Positions 46,333-55,411 of a DNA stretch of 64,000 nt are shown piece by piece. Below the pieces are notes generated by a model. The model was not told the DNA's origin. It worked only from the letters and a program-made list of their open reading frames with translations, and ran no database searches. The number at the start of each line of letters is the position of its first letter. Position 1 is the first letter of the stretch. The position numbers and the translations under genes are program-made. Origin of the DNA: Burkholderia humptydooensis (GTDB lineage: Bacteria; Pseudomonadota; Gammaproteobacteria; Burkholderiales; Burkholderiaceae); contig NZ_CP013382.1 of NCBI RefSeq assembly GCF_001513745.1, positions 1,426,001 through 1,490,000 of the forward strand, in the 5' to 3' direction.

Positions 46333-46605
46333 TCAGCGCGCGACGGCCCGATCGTGCTGATCGAGCGCGAGGCTGCTCTTGCCGTCGTGCACCGAGATCG
46401 CGTGCAGTTCCTGGTTGCGCTGGACGAGCGCCTCGCTCGGCGGATAGTCGTTCTTGCCGGCGGGCACGATGCCCTCGTGCTGCGCGCGAATCAGTTCCTG
46501 CCGAACCTCGTCGCGCGTCTTGCCTTGCGCGAATGCGGCGGGCGAGACGGCCAGCGTCGTCAGCGCCGCGGCGGCGGCCCATGCCATCAGTTTTTTCGTG
46601 TTCAT
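46333..46605 (-). CDS. DUF4148 small exported protein
   Basis: A 90-residue protein with a signal peptide (residues 1-26, AAFAQG cleavage) and the DUF4148 core TRDEVRQELIRAQHEGIVP. Such proteins are frequent in Burkholderia; function unknown. A minus-oriented IrlR-type box lies about 85 bp before the start, so it may belong to the metal-response regulon. Confidence 0.85.
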   Translation of the reverse strand: MNTKKLMAWAAAAALTTLAVSPAAFAQGKTRDEVRQELIRAQHEGIVPAGKNDYPPSEALVQRNQELHAISVHDGKSSLALDQHDRAVAR

Positions 46606-46691
46606 CGCGAGTGCTCCATCGAGTAGATCCCTGTCGGGCGACAGTAGCCTCCACTTTGACCGTCGGACGGTACGCAGCCATGAGCGTGCGA

Positions 46692-46705
46692 TGACAAATC
46701 CGTCA
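46692..46705 (-). promoter_or_regulatory. IrlR-type operator, box 3 (facing the DUF4148 gene)
   Basis: Read on the minus strand: TGACGGATTTGTCA, one mismatch from the perfect dyad, followed after 8 bp by TCA (46683-46681). The extra TCA is only present in this orientation, which gives the box its direction. Confidence 0.65.
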
Positions 46706-46732
46706 TCTGCGCGCTGCGCGGCATCGATTCGA

Positions 46733-46746
46733 TGACGGAAATGTCA
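46733..46746 (+). promoter_or_regulatory. IrlR-type operator, box 4, heading a candidate small RNA
   Basis: TGACGGAAATGTCA, then TCA after 8 bp (46755-46757) and TAGCAT at 46780-46785, 47 bp from the box start. Box-to-TAGCAT spacing and the flanking CCCGTAGCATC are identical to those before czcC. Confidence 0.75.
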
Positions 46747-46791
46747 CGTTCGCGTCAGCGTGGCGCTGCGACGATCCCGTAGCATCTGCAT

Positions 46792-46917
46792 TCCAAGATC
46801 GCCGCTCAGACGAAATTGGACCGAGGTTCTGGGTTCCCCTCGAGCACGCGAGGCGCATTGGCACCAGCAGGTGCTATCGCTCTTTGGCCGGACAGTTCCC
46901 CTGTCCGGCCTTTTTTT
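46792..46917 (+). ncRNA. Candidate small RNA under an IrlR-type promoter
   Basis: Starting 6-7 nt after the TAGCAT box, about 126 nt with no ATG-initiated frame and three hairpins: CCTCG/CGAGG (46838-46853), GCACC/GGTGC (46861-46874) and the terminator stem (46886-46910) followed by T7. The start point is inferred. The three stems look like a compact regulatory RNA; targets cannot be guessed from this window. Confidence 0.6.
46886..46917 (+). terminator. Strong rho-independent terminator
   Basis: A 10-bp stem GGCCGGACAG / CTGTCCGGCC, a 5-nt loop and seven T residues. No coding gene ends nearby on the plus strand, so it must terminate a short non-coding transcript. Confidence 0.9.
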
Positions 46918-47117
46918 GATGCGCGCGCCGCATTGCCGAAGCACCCGCATCGAACGCCTCGCCTATCGCACGTCCTGCTTCGGCGACATCCTTGTCATGT
47001 TCGGATCACGTTCGCGCAGCAGCGCGCACGCAACATGTCCGCACATCGACATCGACGCGACCGCTCCACCGAGCCGCGTCGAGGCCGAATCGAACGATAC
47101 GAAACAAGAGGAGCATC

Positions 47118-47366
47118 ATGAAAGCGCCGATCATCGCAATCGCGTTCGGCATCGCGCTGGCAGCCTGCGCCCCGCTTCGCCAGGAGCCCCGCTCCGGCGC
47201 GGCGGGGCCGTCCGTCGCCTCGCCGGAGCGGGGCGGCGGCGACAATCCGGCGAGCGAATCGCGACGCCCGGCGAACGCAGTCGTCGACTACGCGGGACGT
47301 CCGTGCGTGAATCAGACGCTGTACGTGAAGATGCATCCGTGCATCTTTCCCCGGTTGCAGCGCTGA
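47118..47366 (+). CDS. Small lipoprotein
   Basis: An 82-residue protein with signal peptide and lipobox LAAC (acylated Cys near residue 16). The mature part is Gly/Pro-rich, then CVNQTLYVKMHPCIFP with two Cys. An AAGAGGAG ribosome site precedes the ATG at 47118. It lies 200 bp after the terminator. Unknown function. Confidence 0.7.
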   Translation: MKAPIIAIAFGIALAACAPLRQEPRSGAAGPSVASPERGGGDNPASESRRPANAVVDYAGRPCVNQTLYVKMHPCIFPRLQR

Positions 47367-47601
47367 ATCAGCAGGCTTGCGCTGCATGCCGCGCCCACGT
47401 CCTATCGTGCCGATTCGCGGCCCGACGGCCAGCGGTTCGCCGTCATCGCTTCACCGCCCTTCCCTCATCCGCCCTTCCCCGTCGATTGCTTATCGCGCCG
47501 CGTTTCATAACGAATCGCGAACTGCTTCTTTGTGTTTTACGGGCCCGCTTCGTATAACTGCGACTTGCCATGCGAACCGCCCCAACCGAAGAGCTTCCCC
47601 C

Positions 47602-48183
47602 TTGAGCACACTCGATCTCGACGCGCCGATCTCGACACCGATCCGCTCCGCGAGCGACGTCTCGCGCCTCATCAACGCGTCGGGTGCGCTCTCGGGCGGG
47701 CTGCTCGGGATGCGGCTCGCGTACCGGCTGCCGTCGCGGCGCGTCGCGATCGCGGGTTTCGCGCTGCAGGTCGCGGCGCTCGTCGCGCTCGCGCTGCTCG
47801 GCCATCCGCAGACCGCGCCCGGGATCGGCGCCGCGGTGCTGATGCTCGGTCTGTGGCTGTTCGCCGAGGGCTTCGGCCCCGGCGCGCAGATGATGATCTA
47901 TCCGGCGCTGTCGTATCCGACGTCGATTCGCGGCACGGGGCTCGGCTTCGGGCGCGCGCTGACAGGCATCGGCAGCGCGTTCGCGCTGTTCGTGCTGCCG
48001 ATCCTCAACGCGCGCCTCGACACCGGCATGTTCTGGATCGTGTCGATCGCCGCGTTCGTGCCGATCGTGTTTCTGGCGGCGATTCGCTTCGAGCCGACCG
48101 CGCGCGATGTCGATGTCGATGTCGATGTCGACGCCGGCGCGCATCCCGAAGGCGATCGGACGCGCGTGCGAGAAGCGGCGTAG
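47602..48183 (+). pseudogene. MFS transporter remnant (C-terminal half)
   Basis: Only the last five or six membrane segments of a sugar-porter-like MFS protein remain (LINASGALSGGLLGMRLAYR onward, PALSYPTSIRGTGLGFGRAL). The first half is missing and no normal start is present; TTG at 47602 could start a fragment. It ends with an Asp-Val repeat encoded by GATGTC hexamers. Confidence 0.75.
48106..48129 (+). repeat. GATGTC hexamer, four tandem copies
   Basis: Four perfect GATGTC units near the 3' end of the MFS remnant encode Asp-Val repeats. Slippage-prone microsatellite in a decayed gene. Confidence 0.9.
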
Positions 48184-48314
48184 GCGGCATGGCGGCTGCG
48201 TTCGGCATTCGCGCAGCGAACGACCGCCGCCGACCGCCCCGCGCCGATGCAAAGCGCGCGAATCGCCCGCCTTGCGTCGAATCACTTTCCGTTCACTCAC
48301 CCGAGGACTCAGCC

Positions 48315-49574
48315 ATGTCTCACGCCCCTGCCGATCCGGCGATCTCGACCGGCGCCGATTACGCGTCGCTCACAGCCCGCTTCCGGCCGATCTTCGCGCG
48401 CATCGCCGAAGGCGCGATCGAGCGCGACCGCACGCGCGCGCTGCCGCACGAGCCGATTCGCTGGCTGAAGGAAGCCGGATTCGGCGCGGTGCGCGTGCCC
48501 GTGCACGCGGGCGGCGCCGGCGCGTCGATCCCGCAGCTCTTTGAATTGCTGATCGAGCTCGCGGCCGCCGATTCGAATCTCCCGCAGGCGCTGCGCGGCC
48601 ATTTCGCGTTCGTCGAGGACTGGCTGAACGCGCCGGCCGGCCCCGCGCGGCAGGCGTGGTTCGACCGCTTCGCAAGCGGCCAGCTCGTCGGCAACGCGTG
48701 GACGGAGGTCGGCGACGTCGCGCTCGGCGAAGTGCGCACGAAGGTGGCGAAGCGCGACGGCCGCTGGGTCGTGAACGGCGAGAAGTACTACAGCACAGGG
48801 GCGATCTTCGCCGACTGGATCGATGTCTACGCGCAGCGCGCGGACGACGGCAGCCCGGTGATCGCCGCCGTCGCGACGCATCAGGACGGCGTGATCCGCG
48901 ACGACGACTGGGACGGCTTCGGCCAGGCGACGACGGGCAGCGGCACGACGCGCTTCGTCGATGCGCACGTCGACGAAGCGAACGTCATCGATTTCGCGCG
49001 GCGCTTCAAGTACCAGACCGCGTTCTATCAGTTGTTCCACCTCGCGACGCTCGCCGGCATCGGCCGCGCGGTCGAGCGCGACGCGAGCGCGTTCGTGCGC
49101 GGGCGCAAGCGGATCTACAGCCACGGCAACGCGCCGCGCGTGAGCGACGACGCGCAGATCCTGCAGGTCGTCGGCGAAATCTCGGCGTGGGCGTACGCGG
49201 CCGAGGCGATCGCGCTGCGCGCCGCGCAGCCGTCGCAACGCGCTTACGAAGCGCACGCCGGCGGCGACGCGGCCGCCGTGCACGATGCGAACGTCGCGGC
49301 CGAAATTGAATCGGCGCAGGGGCAACTGGTGGTGTCGGAGCTCGTGCTGCGCGCGGCAACGCATCTGTTCGACGCGCTCGGCGCATCGGCGATCAGCGCG
49401 ACGAAGGCGCTCGATCGTCACTGGCGCAACGCGCGCACGGTCGCGTCGCACAATCCGCTCGTCTACAAGGCGAGGATCGTCGGAGATCGCGCCGTCAACG
49501 GGACCGAGCCGCCATACGTCTGGCAGATCGGCACGGGACCCGGCACGCGGGAAGATCAGGAAAAGGCGGCATGA
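48315..49574 (+). CDS. Acyl-CoA dehydrogenase-fold flavin monooxygenase (DszC/SfnC-like)
   Basis: A 419-residue protein with acyl-CoA dehydrogenase N-, middle and C-terminal domains. WVVNGEKYYSTGAIFADWI and the C-terminal LDRHWRNARTVASHNPLVYK are typical of the DszC/SfnC group, FMNH2-dependent monooxygenases in sulfur-compound or related catabolism. A flavin reductase must come from elsewhere. Substrate unknown. ATG at 48315 with a GAGGAC site. Confidence 0.85.
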   Translation: MSHAPADPAISTGADYASLTARFRPIFARIAEGAIERDRTRALPHEPIRWLKEAGFGAVRVPVHAGGAGASIPQLFELLIELAAADSNLPQALRGHFAFVEDWLNAPAGPARQAWFDRFASGQLVGNAWTEVGDVALGEVRTKVAKRDGRWVVNGEKYYSTGAIFADWIDVYAQRADDGSPVIAAVATHQDGVIRDDDWDGFGQATTGSGTTRFVDAHVDEANVIDFARRFKYQTAFYQLFHLATLAGIGRAVERDASAFVRGRKRIYSHGNAPRVSDDAQILQVVGEISAWAYAAEAIALRAAQPSQRAYEAHAGGDAAAVHDANVAAEIESAQGQLVVSELVLRAATHLFDALGASAISATKALDRHWRNARTVASHNPLVYKARIVGDRAVNGTEPPYVWQIGTGPGTREDQEKAA

Positions 49575-49667
49575 CGGACGTCGGCGCGCGACGCGTCGCG
49601 GAACGCCGCGCATGCCCGCCCGTCGCCCGTGCGTGCGGCGGGCGGGCCGACCGCTAGCGCGCCGGCG

Positions 49668-49991
49668 TCAGGTGTTGCTGCCGACGACGTTCAGGCCGCC
49701 CGCGCCGCTGAACGTCAGCGTGTTGTTGGTGTTCAGCACGTTGTCCCACGTGCTGCCGCGCGTCGTCACGATCTGCGAGCCGTTCGCGAACGCGCCGTTC
49801 GCCGCCGCCGTGATGACGAGCCCGTTCAGGTACGGATTCTGGTTGTTGCCGTATTCGACCGTCTGCTTTCCGTTGACGGCCAACGATACGGCGATCGTCG
49901 AGCCGGATTGGCTGGGATCGGAACCCTGGCGAGTCACCAGCTCGATGTTGAGCGGCAATCCACTTTGATTGACAAGATTCTTGTAAGCCAT
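49668..49991 (-). CDS. Orphan small protein
   Basis: A 107-residue protein (MAYKNLVNQSGLPLNIELVT) rich in Asn, Gly, Ser and Thr, with a beta-strand pattern and no Cys or signal peptide. It resembles small beta-sandwich proteins, but I recognise no family. Its own transcription unit on the minus strand. Confidence 0.6.
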   Translation of the reverse strand: MAYKNLVNQSGLPLNIELVTRQGSDPSQSGSTIAVSLAVNGKQTVEYGNNQNPYLNGLVITAAANGAFANGSQIVTTRGSTWDNVLNTNNTLTFSGAGGLNVVGSNT

Positions 49992-50164
49992 GTCGCATCT
50001 CCCAGGCGGGCCGGGTTGCGGCGGCTGGCGGCGCCGGCCCGCCGGAACGCGCCCCGCCAGCCCGTGAAGCCAGTTCGAATACTAGGCCATCGTCCGCCTC
50101 GCGAACCTAGCATTTCTGGTAGGCGTCCGGTCGGGCCGGCCGATGCAGAGGCGCGGCGGTCTGC

Positions 50165-50881
50165 TCAGAACAGGCCCGGAATCACCCGGTAGCGGACCGA
50201 GCGCCTGTAGGCGCGATACGCGGCGTCCTCGGACAAGAGCCGCTCCTCGCGACGAATCCGGCCGACCTGCAATCCGATCTGCAGCGCGACCGCGATCAGG
50301 TTGCGCGCGCTGAAGTTCGTGAGCAGGAAGCCTGCGTCGATGATCAGGTAGCCGAGATACATCGGATGCCGGACGAACCGGTACGCGCCGCGCGAGACGA
50401 CGCCGCGATTCGCCGGCAGGATGCCGAACGATTTTCTCAGCGACACCTTCGCGAACAGTTGCCAGAACAGGCCGAACAACTGGATCGCCGCGCCCGTGGT
50501 TTCCGGAATCAGTTGCCGGCTCGCGGTGAGCTGGAAGACGAGATAGTAGAAGGTGCCGCCGAGCGAGAAGAACAGCGCGAGCGGGCTCCAGTCGCGCTTT
50601 TTCGGCGGCTCGGCGAACAGCGACAGGCCGACCGTCAGCGTCGTCGAGACCGCGAGCAGGATCAGCGTGATGCGCGACGGATCGAGCCGCCACTGCGTGT
50701 ACGCCGCATACGCGAAAACCCCGAGCGCGAGCGCCGCGACGACGCGCGCGAACACTTCGATCAGGATGCCGCAGAAACCGGCGGCCCGGGGCGCGGCGCA
50801 CGGACGGGCGGCGGCCGCCAGCGCGGCCGTGGCGCCGTGCCGCCGCGTCGTGGCCATCGATGGTCGGACCTCGTGCTCCAT
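50165..50881 (-). CDS. Membrane methyltransferase (isoprenylcysteine/phospholipid methyltransferase type)
   Basis: A 238-residue protein with about five membrane spans. The C-terminal RFVRHPMYLGYLIIDAG is the diagnostic Arg-His-Pro motif of ICMT/PEMT-like enzymes that bind AdoMet at the membrane. The ATG at 50881 has an AGGGGG site. Substrate unknown. Confidence 0.8.
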   Translation of the reverse strand: MEHEVRPSMATTRRHGATAALAAAARPCAAPRAAGFCGILIEVFARVVAALALGVFAYAAYTQWRLDPSRITLILLAVSTTLTVGLSLFAEPPKKRDWSPLALFFSLGGTFYYLVFQLTASRQLIPETTGAAIQLFGLFWQLFAKVSLRKSFGILPANRGVVSRGAYRFVRHPMYLGYLIIDAGFLLTNFSARNLIAVALQIGLQVGRIRREERLLSEDAAYRAYRRSVRYRVIPGLF

Positions 50882-51504
50882 CGCGCCCCCCTGTTCGTCG
50901 CGCACTGCTTTTATGTGGGTCGAGCTTATCACGCTGCCGCCGCGCACCCGCACGCCGAATCTAAAAATTAGGTTAATTGTTCGGAAATCGAGACGACGAT
51001 TTTCCCGACTCCGTCAAATGCAATCGTTTGCGAATCTCCCGTCAAAACGAACCGCGCGATCTTCGCCGAATCACCCGCGCGCGGGCTGTTCATACGGGTT
51101 TTCCAGCACGTCTGGCGCGGGATCCGGTCATTCCGGAAGCACTCACGGAGGGTTTTGCTTTATCGGATTCTTTGCAATCGCCGACATTTTCCGGCTCGCC
51201 TGCAATCAAGCCCATTCGATTTAACGGTGCGCCGCTCGATTTACTTGGCATTCCGCTGAAGTTTATTTTTCATTGCACCGACAAAATCGAGATGACGATC
51301 GAGGGTTCACACCGATCGCCGACATCGACCTCGTCCACGAAGCCGTCCACCGCGCCGCCGATTCCCGCTGCGCATCTTTGCTTGTGCGGCCCGCGCATTT
51401 GCGGCAATCCCATAACCAAAGCACGAATCCATCGTTCCCTTCGCCGGCGCTGTTGCACAGAATCGTTCGTTCGTCTCACTGCCCGCATCCCGCGCCCACG
51501 AATC
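50882..51504. other. Non-coding region upstream of the ABC importer operon
   Basis: 623 bp without a convincing gene. It is more AT-rich around 50960-51000 (CTAAAAATTAG dyad at 50960-50970, likely promoter of the minus-strand methyltransferase) and around 51240-51275, where the importer promoter is probably placed. No catabolite or regulator box can be named with confidence. Confidence 0.5.
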
Positions 51505-52545
51505 ATGTCACGCCCGCTTGCTCCGCTCGCCCGCCTGTTGTCCACGCTGTTCGCCGCCTCGCTCGCGATCGGCATCGCCTCCGCGTCCGCCGCTACCGCC
51601 GGTGCGCCGCCCGCCCCGTCCGGCCACGCGCCGCTGCCGCTCGCCGGCAAGCGGATCGGCATCACGGCGGCCGGCACCGATCATTACTGGGACTTGCAGG
51701 CATACCAGGGCGCCGTCGACGAAGTGAAGCGCCTCGGCGGCACGCCGATCGCGCTCGACGCCGGCCGCAACGACAGCCGCCAGATCGCGCAGATCCAGAC
51801 GCTGATCGCGCAAAAGCCCGATGCGATCATCGAGCAGCTCGGCACCGCCTCCGTGCTCGAGCCGTGGCTCCGGAAAATCCGGCAGGCGGGCATCCCGCTC
51901 TTCACGATCGACACGGCTTCGCCGTCGAGCGTGAACGTCGTCACGTCGGACAACTTCGTGATCGGCTCGCAGCTTGCGCTGAAGCTCGTCAACGACATCC
52001 GCGGCGAAGGCAACATCCTCGTGTTCAACGGCTTCTACGGCGTGCCCGTGTGCGCGATCCGCTACGACCAGTTGAAAGCGGTGCTGAAGTGGTATCCGAA
52101 GGTGAGGATCATCGAGCCCGAACTGCGCGACGTGATCCCGAACACCGCGCAGAACGCGTATGCGCAGGTGAGCCAGTTGCTGCAGAAATATCCGAAAGGC
52201 TCGATTTCAGCGATCTGGGCCGCGTGGGACATTCCGCAGGTCGGCGCGACGCAGGCGGTCGACGCGGCCGGCCGCGGCGAGATCCGCACGTACGCGGTCG
52301 ACGGCAGCCCCGAGGCGGTCGCGCTCGTGAAGAATCCGAAATCGAGCGCGGCGGCCGTCGTCGCGCAGCAGCCGGCGCTGATCGGCCGCACCGCGGTGCG
52401 CAACGTCGCGCGCTATCTGGCGGGCGACCGGTCGCTGCCCGCGTATACGTTCGTGCCGTCGGTGCTCGTCACGAAGGACGACGCGGGCGGCGCGCCGCGC
52501 ACGCTCGGGCAGACGTCCGCCGCCGCCGAAGTCGTGCGGCGATGA
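51505..52545 (+). CDS. Periplasmic sugar-type substrate-binding protein
   Basis: A 346-residue ribose-type (Peripla_BP_4) binding protein with a signal peptide (residues 1-29). QNAYAQVSQLLQKYP and IWAAWDIPQVGATQAVDAAG fit the family. It captures a solute for the three downstream importer genes. Ligand not predictable. Confidence 0.88.
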   Translation: MSRPLAPLARLLSTLFAASLAIGIASASAATAGAPPAPSGHAPLPLAGKRIGITAAGTDHYWDLQAYQGAVDEVKRLGGTPIALDAGRNDSRQIAQIQTLIAQKPDAIIEQLGTASVLEPWLRKIRQAGIPLFTIDTASPSSVNVVTSDNFVIGSQLALKLVNDIRGEGNILVFNGFYGVPVCAIRYDQLKAVLKWYPKVRIIEPELRDVIPNTAQNAYAQVSQLLQKYPKGSISAIWAAWDIPQVGATQAVDAAGRGEIRTYAVDGSPEAVALVKNPKSSAAAVVAQQPALIGRTAVRNVARYLAGDRSLPAYTFVPSVLVTKDDAGGAPRTLGQTSAAAEVVRR

Positions 52546-54323
52546 CGGCGGCGCCCCCGATGTCCGCGTCCGCCTCCACGCCCGCGACCACCCACGGCGC
52601 CGCCGACGCGCCGCTCGCGCTCGACGTGCGGCGCGTCGTCAAGCGCTTCGGCGGCGTCGCCGCGCTGCGCAGCGCGTCGCTCGCGGTGCCGCGCGGCACC
52701 GTGCACGGGCTGATCGGCCAGAACGGCGCGGGCAAGTCGACGCTCGTCAAGATCCTCGCGGGCCTGCACGCGCCGGACGAAGGCGAGATCGCGGTCGGCG
52801 GCGCGCCGCTCGCCGCGGGCGGCGCCGGTTCCGTCTCCGATGGCGGCTTCGCCCGCCGCCGCGCCGCGGGAATCGGCTTCATCCACCAGGAGCGGCTGCT
52901 GCCCGCGACCTTTACGGTCGCCGAGGCGCTGTTCTTCCCGCACCCGCCGACGCTCGGCGGCCGCGCGTCGCGGCTCGCCCGCCTGCTGCCGCTCGATGTC
53001 GGGCGGATGCGCCGCGACTGTCGCGCGGTGCTGCACGCGCAATTCGGCGTCGATCTGCCGCCCGATCGGCTGATCGGCGAGCTGTCCGTTGCCGAGCAGC
53101 AGATCGTGCAGATCACGCGCGCGCTGATCGGGCGCCACGAGATCCTCGTGTTCGACGAGCCGACCGCGGCGCTCGTGTCGAGCGAGGTCGACCGGCTGCT
53201 GCAGACGATCGAGCGGCTGCGCGCCGACGGGCACACGATCCTCTACGTGTCGCATTACCTGAACGAGATCGCGCGCGTGTGCGATCGCGTGAGCGTGCTG
53301 CGCGACGGCGCCGACGTCGCGCACTTCGACGCGCGCGACGTATCGCGCGACGCGCTCGTCGCCGCGATGATCGGCGCGCCGCATCCCGTCGCCCGCGCCG
53401 GCGCGGCCGCCGGCATCCAGGCCGACGCCCGGCCCGACGCGCCAACCGGCCCCGCCCCCGCGCAGCCCGGCGGGCGCGCTGCGCCGCGCGCGCCGGGCGC
53501 GATCGCGCTCGAAGCCCGCGACCTCGCGCTGCCCGGCCGCTTCGGCCCGGTGTCGCTCACGGTGCGGCGCGGCGAAGTCGTCGGGCTGACGGGCGTGCTC
53601 GGCTCGGGCGGCAAGGACGTGATCCGCGCGCTGTTCGGCCTCGCGCGCGGCGTGCGCGGCGACATCGCGATCGACGCTCGCTCCGTGCGCGTGCGCCGGC
53701 CGCGCGACGCGGTCGCGCACGGCATCGCGCTCGTGCCGGAAAACCGCGCCGCGCACGGCGTCGCGCTCGCGCTGTCGGTGCGCGAGAACGTCGTGCTCGC
53801 GAGCCTGCCGAGCGTGTCGCGGTTCGGCTTCGTGCGCGGCCGCCGCGAAGCCGGCGCGGCCCAGGCGCTGATCCGGCAGCTCGACATCCGCCCCGCGCGC
53901 GCCGACTGGCCGGTGCGCTTCCTGTCGGGCGGCAACCAGCAGAAGGTCGCGCTCGCGAAGTGGCTCGGGCGCGCGTCGACGGTCTATCTGCTCGACGAGC
54001 CGACGGTCGGCGTCGACGTCGGCGCGAAAGCGCAGATCTACGCGCTGATCGATACGCTCGCGCGCTCGGGCGCGGCGGTGCTGCTGTTCTCGAGCGACCT
54101 GACCGAGCTGCTCGACGTGACGGACCGCGTGTACGTGATGGCGCGCGGCGAGATCGTCGCGCAGTGCGCATCCGCCGAGACGACGACGCAGGACGTGCTC
54201 GCGTGGGCGACGCTCGCGCGCGGCGCGCGGCACGGCGGCGCCGGCGCGCACGATGCGGTGGAGCGCGCCGCAGCGCCGGGCAACGCAAACGCGGCGCCGC
54301 CCGCGGCGGAGGCGGCGGCATGA
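52542..54323 (+). CDS. ABC sugar-type ATPase with two nucleotide-binding halves
   Basis: A 593-residue RbsA/XylG-type ATPase. The first half has Walker A GQNGAGKSTLVKIL, signature LSVAEQQ and Walker B ILVFDEP. The second half has a degenerate Walker A (GVLGSGGKDVIRAL) but a good LSGGNQQKVALAKWL signature, the usual asymmetry. The linker is Pro/Ala-rich. ATGA overlap on both sides. Confidence 0.92.
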   Translation: MTAAPPMSASASTPATTHGAADAPLALDVRRVVKRFGGVAALRSASLAVPRGTVHGLIGQNGAGKSTLVKILAGLHAPDEGEIAVGGAPLAAGGAGSVSDGGFARRRAAGIGFIHQERLLPATFTVAEALFFPHPPTLGGRASRLARLLPLDVGRMRRDCRAVLHAQFGVDLPPDRLIGELSVAEQQIVQITRALIGRHEILVFDEPTAALVSSEVDRLLQTIERLRADGHTILYVSHYLNEIARVCDRVSVLRDGADVAHFDARDVSRDALVAAMIGAPHPVARAGAAAGIQADARPDAPTGPAPAQPGGRAAPRAPGAIALEARDLALPGRFGPVSLTVRRGEVVGLTGVLGSGGKDVIRALFGLARGVRGDIAIDARSVRVRRPRDAVAHGIALVPENRAAHGVALALSVRENVVLASLPSVSRFGFVRGRREAGAAQALIRQLDIRPARADWPVRFLSGGNQQKVALAKWLGRASTVYLLDEPTVGVDVGAKAQIYALIDTLARSGAAVLLFSSDLTELLDVTDRVYVMARGEIVAQCASAETTTQDVLAWATLARGARHGGAGAHDAVERAAAPGNANAAPPAAEAAA

Positions 54324-55411
54324 GCGGCGGCGCATTCGATCTCGGCCGCGCGAGCGCGGCGACGCAACGCACGCGGGACGCATCTTCCGCGCCGTCCGCG
54401 CCTTCCGCGCAAGACGCGCACGCGCACGCGCGCGAGCGCGCCATCGACCGACGCCTGCTGCTGCGCAGCGGCGCGTGGCTGGCGCTCGCGCTCGTGTTCG
54501 CGGGCTTTTCCGCGAGCTCGCCGCTGTTCCTCACGTTCGCGAACCTCGGCAACGTGCTGCAGCAAAGCGCCGTCACCGGCCTGCTCGCGTTCGGCCTGAC
54601 GATCGTGATGATCGGCGGCGGCGCGGACGCGATCAAGGGCGGGCTCGATCTGTCGATCGCCGCGAATCTCGGCCTGTGCGCGGCCGTGTTCGCGACGCTC
54701 ACGCGCGGCGGCCAGAGCGATGCGCTCGCGCTCGCCGCGACCTGCGCGGCCGGCGTCGCGGTCGGCGCGCTCAATGCGTGGGCGGTCGCGTGGCTGCGCA
54801 TCCTGCCGCTCCTCGCGACGCTGACGACGATGAACGTCTGCGCGGGCCTCGAGCTCGTGCTGACCGAGAACACGCCGGTATCGTCGGCGAGCCCGCTCGT
54901 CGCCGCGCTCGCCGGCGCGGGGCCGTTCGGCGCGCCGTGGCTCGCGTATGCGCTCGTCGGCGTCGCGGCCGTGCTCGGCGCGCTCGTCCATCGCACCCGT
55001 TACGGGCTGCGGCTGCACGCGGTCGGCGCGCATCGCGCGGCGGCGCTCGCCGCGGGCGTCGACGCGCGCCGCTACGTCGCGTCGAGCTATGTCGCGAGCG
55101 GCCTGTCCGCCGCGCTCGCCGCACTCGCGTCATCCGCGCTGCTGAGCGGCAGCGCGCCCGGCGCGAGCGATGATCTGCTGCCCGTCGTCGCGGCGGTGCT
55201 GCTCGGCGTCGTGTTCTCGCGCCGGCTCGTGCCGACGATTCCCGGCACGCTCGTCGCCGTGCTGTTCGTCGGCATGCTCGCGAACGGGTTTCAGTTGAAC
55301 AACGTGTCGAGCTACTGGGTCAGCGGCGTCGAGGGCGCGCTGATCCTGTTCGTCGTCGCGGCCGTCGCGCTGCTGCGCCGACGCCAGTCGGAGGGGCCGT
55401 TCGATGCCTGA
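54320..55411 (+). CDS. ABC importer permease 1 (RbsC type)
   Basis: A 363-residue BPD_transp_2 permease with an N-terminal cytoplasmic extension of about 50 residues and eight to ten membrane spans. The motif GLDLSIAANLGLCAA matches the RbsC family. It pairs with permease 2 as a heterodimer, unlike the RbsC homodimer. Confidence 0.9.
   Translation: MSGGAFDLGRASAATQRTRDASSAPSAPSAQDAHAHARERAIDRRLLLRSGAWLALALVFAGFSASSPLFLTFANLGNVLQQSAVTGLLAFGLTIVMIGGGADAIKGGLDLSIAANLGLCAAVFATLTRGGQSDALALAATCAAGVAVGALNAWAVAWLRILPLLATLTTMNVCAGLELVLTENTPVSSASPLVAALAGAGPFGAPWLAYALVGVAAVLGALVHRTRYGLRLHAVGAHRAAALAAGVDARRYVASSYVASGLSAALAALASSALLSGSAPGASDDLLPVVAAVLLGVVFSRRLVPTIPGTLVAVLFVGMLANGFQLNNVSSYWVSGVEGALILFVVAAVALLRRRQSEGPFDA

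Noticed and set aside
46871-46920. A GTG-started frame through the terminator hairpin at the end of the candidate small RNA
   Set aside because: No ribosome site, and the frame runs through the terminator stem; a non-coding RNA explains the structure better.
47377-47601. N-terminal coding extension of the MFS remnant
   Set aside because: The open frame there shows no membrane segments or MFS motifs and no ribosome site.
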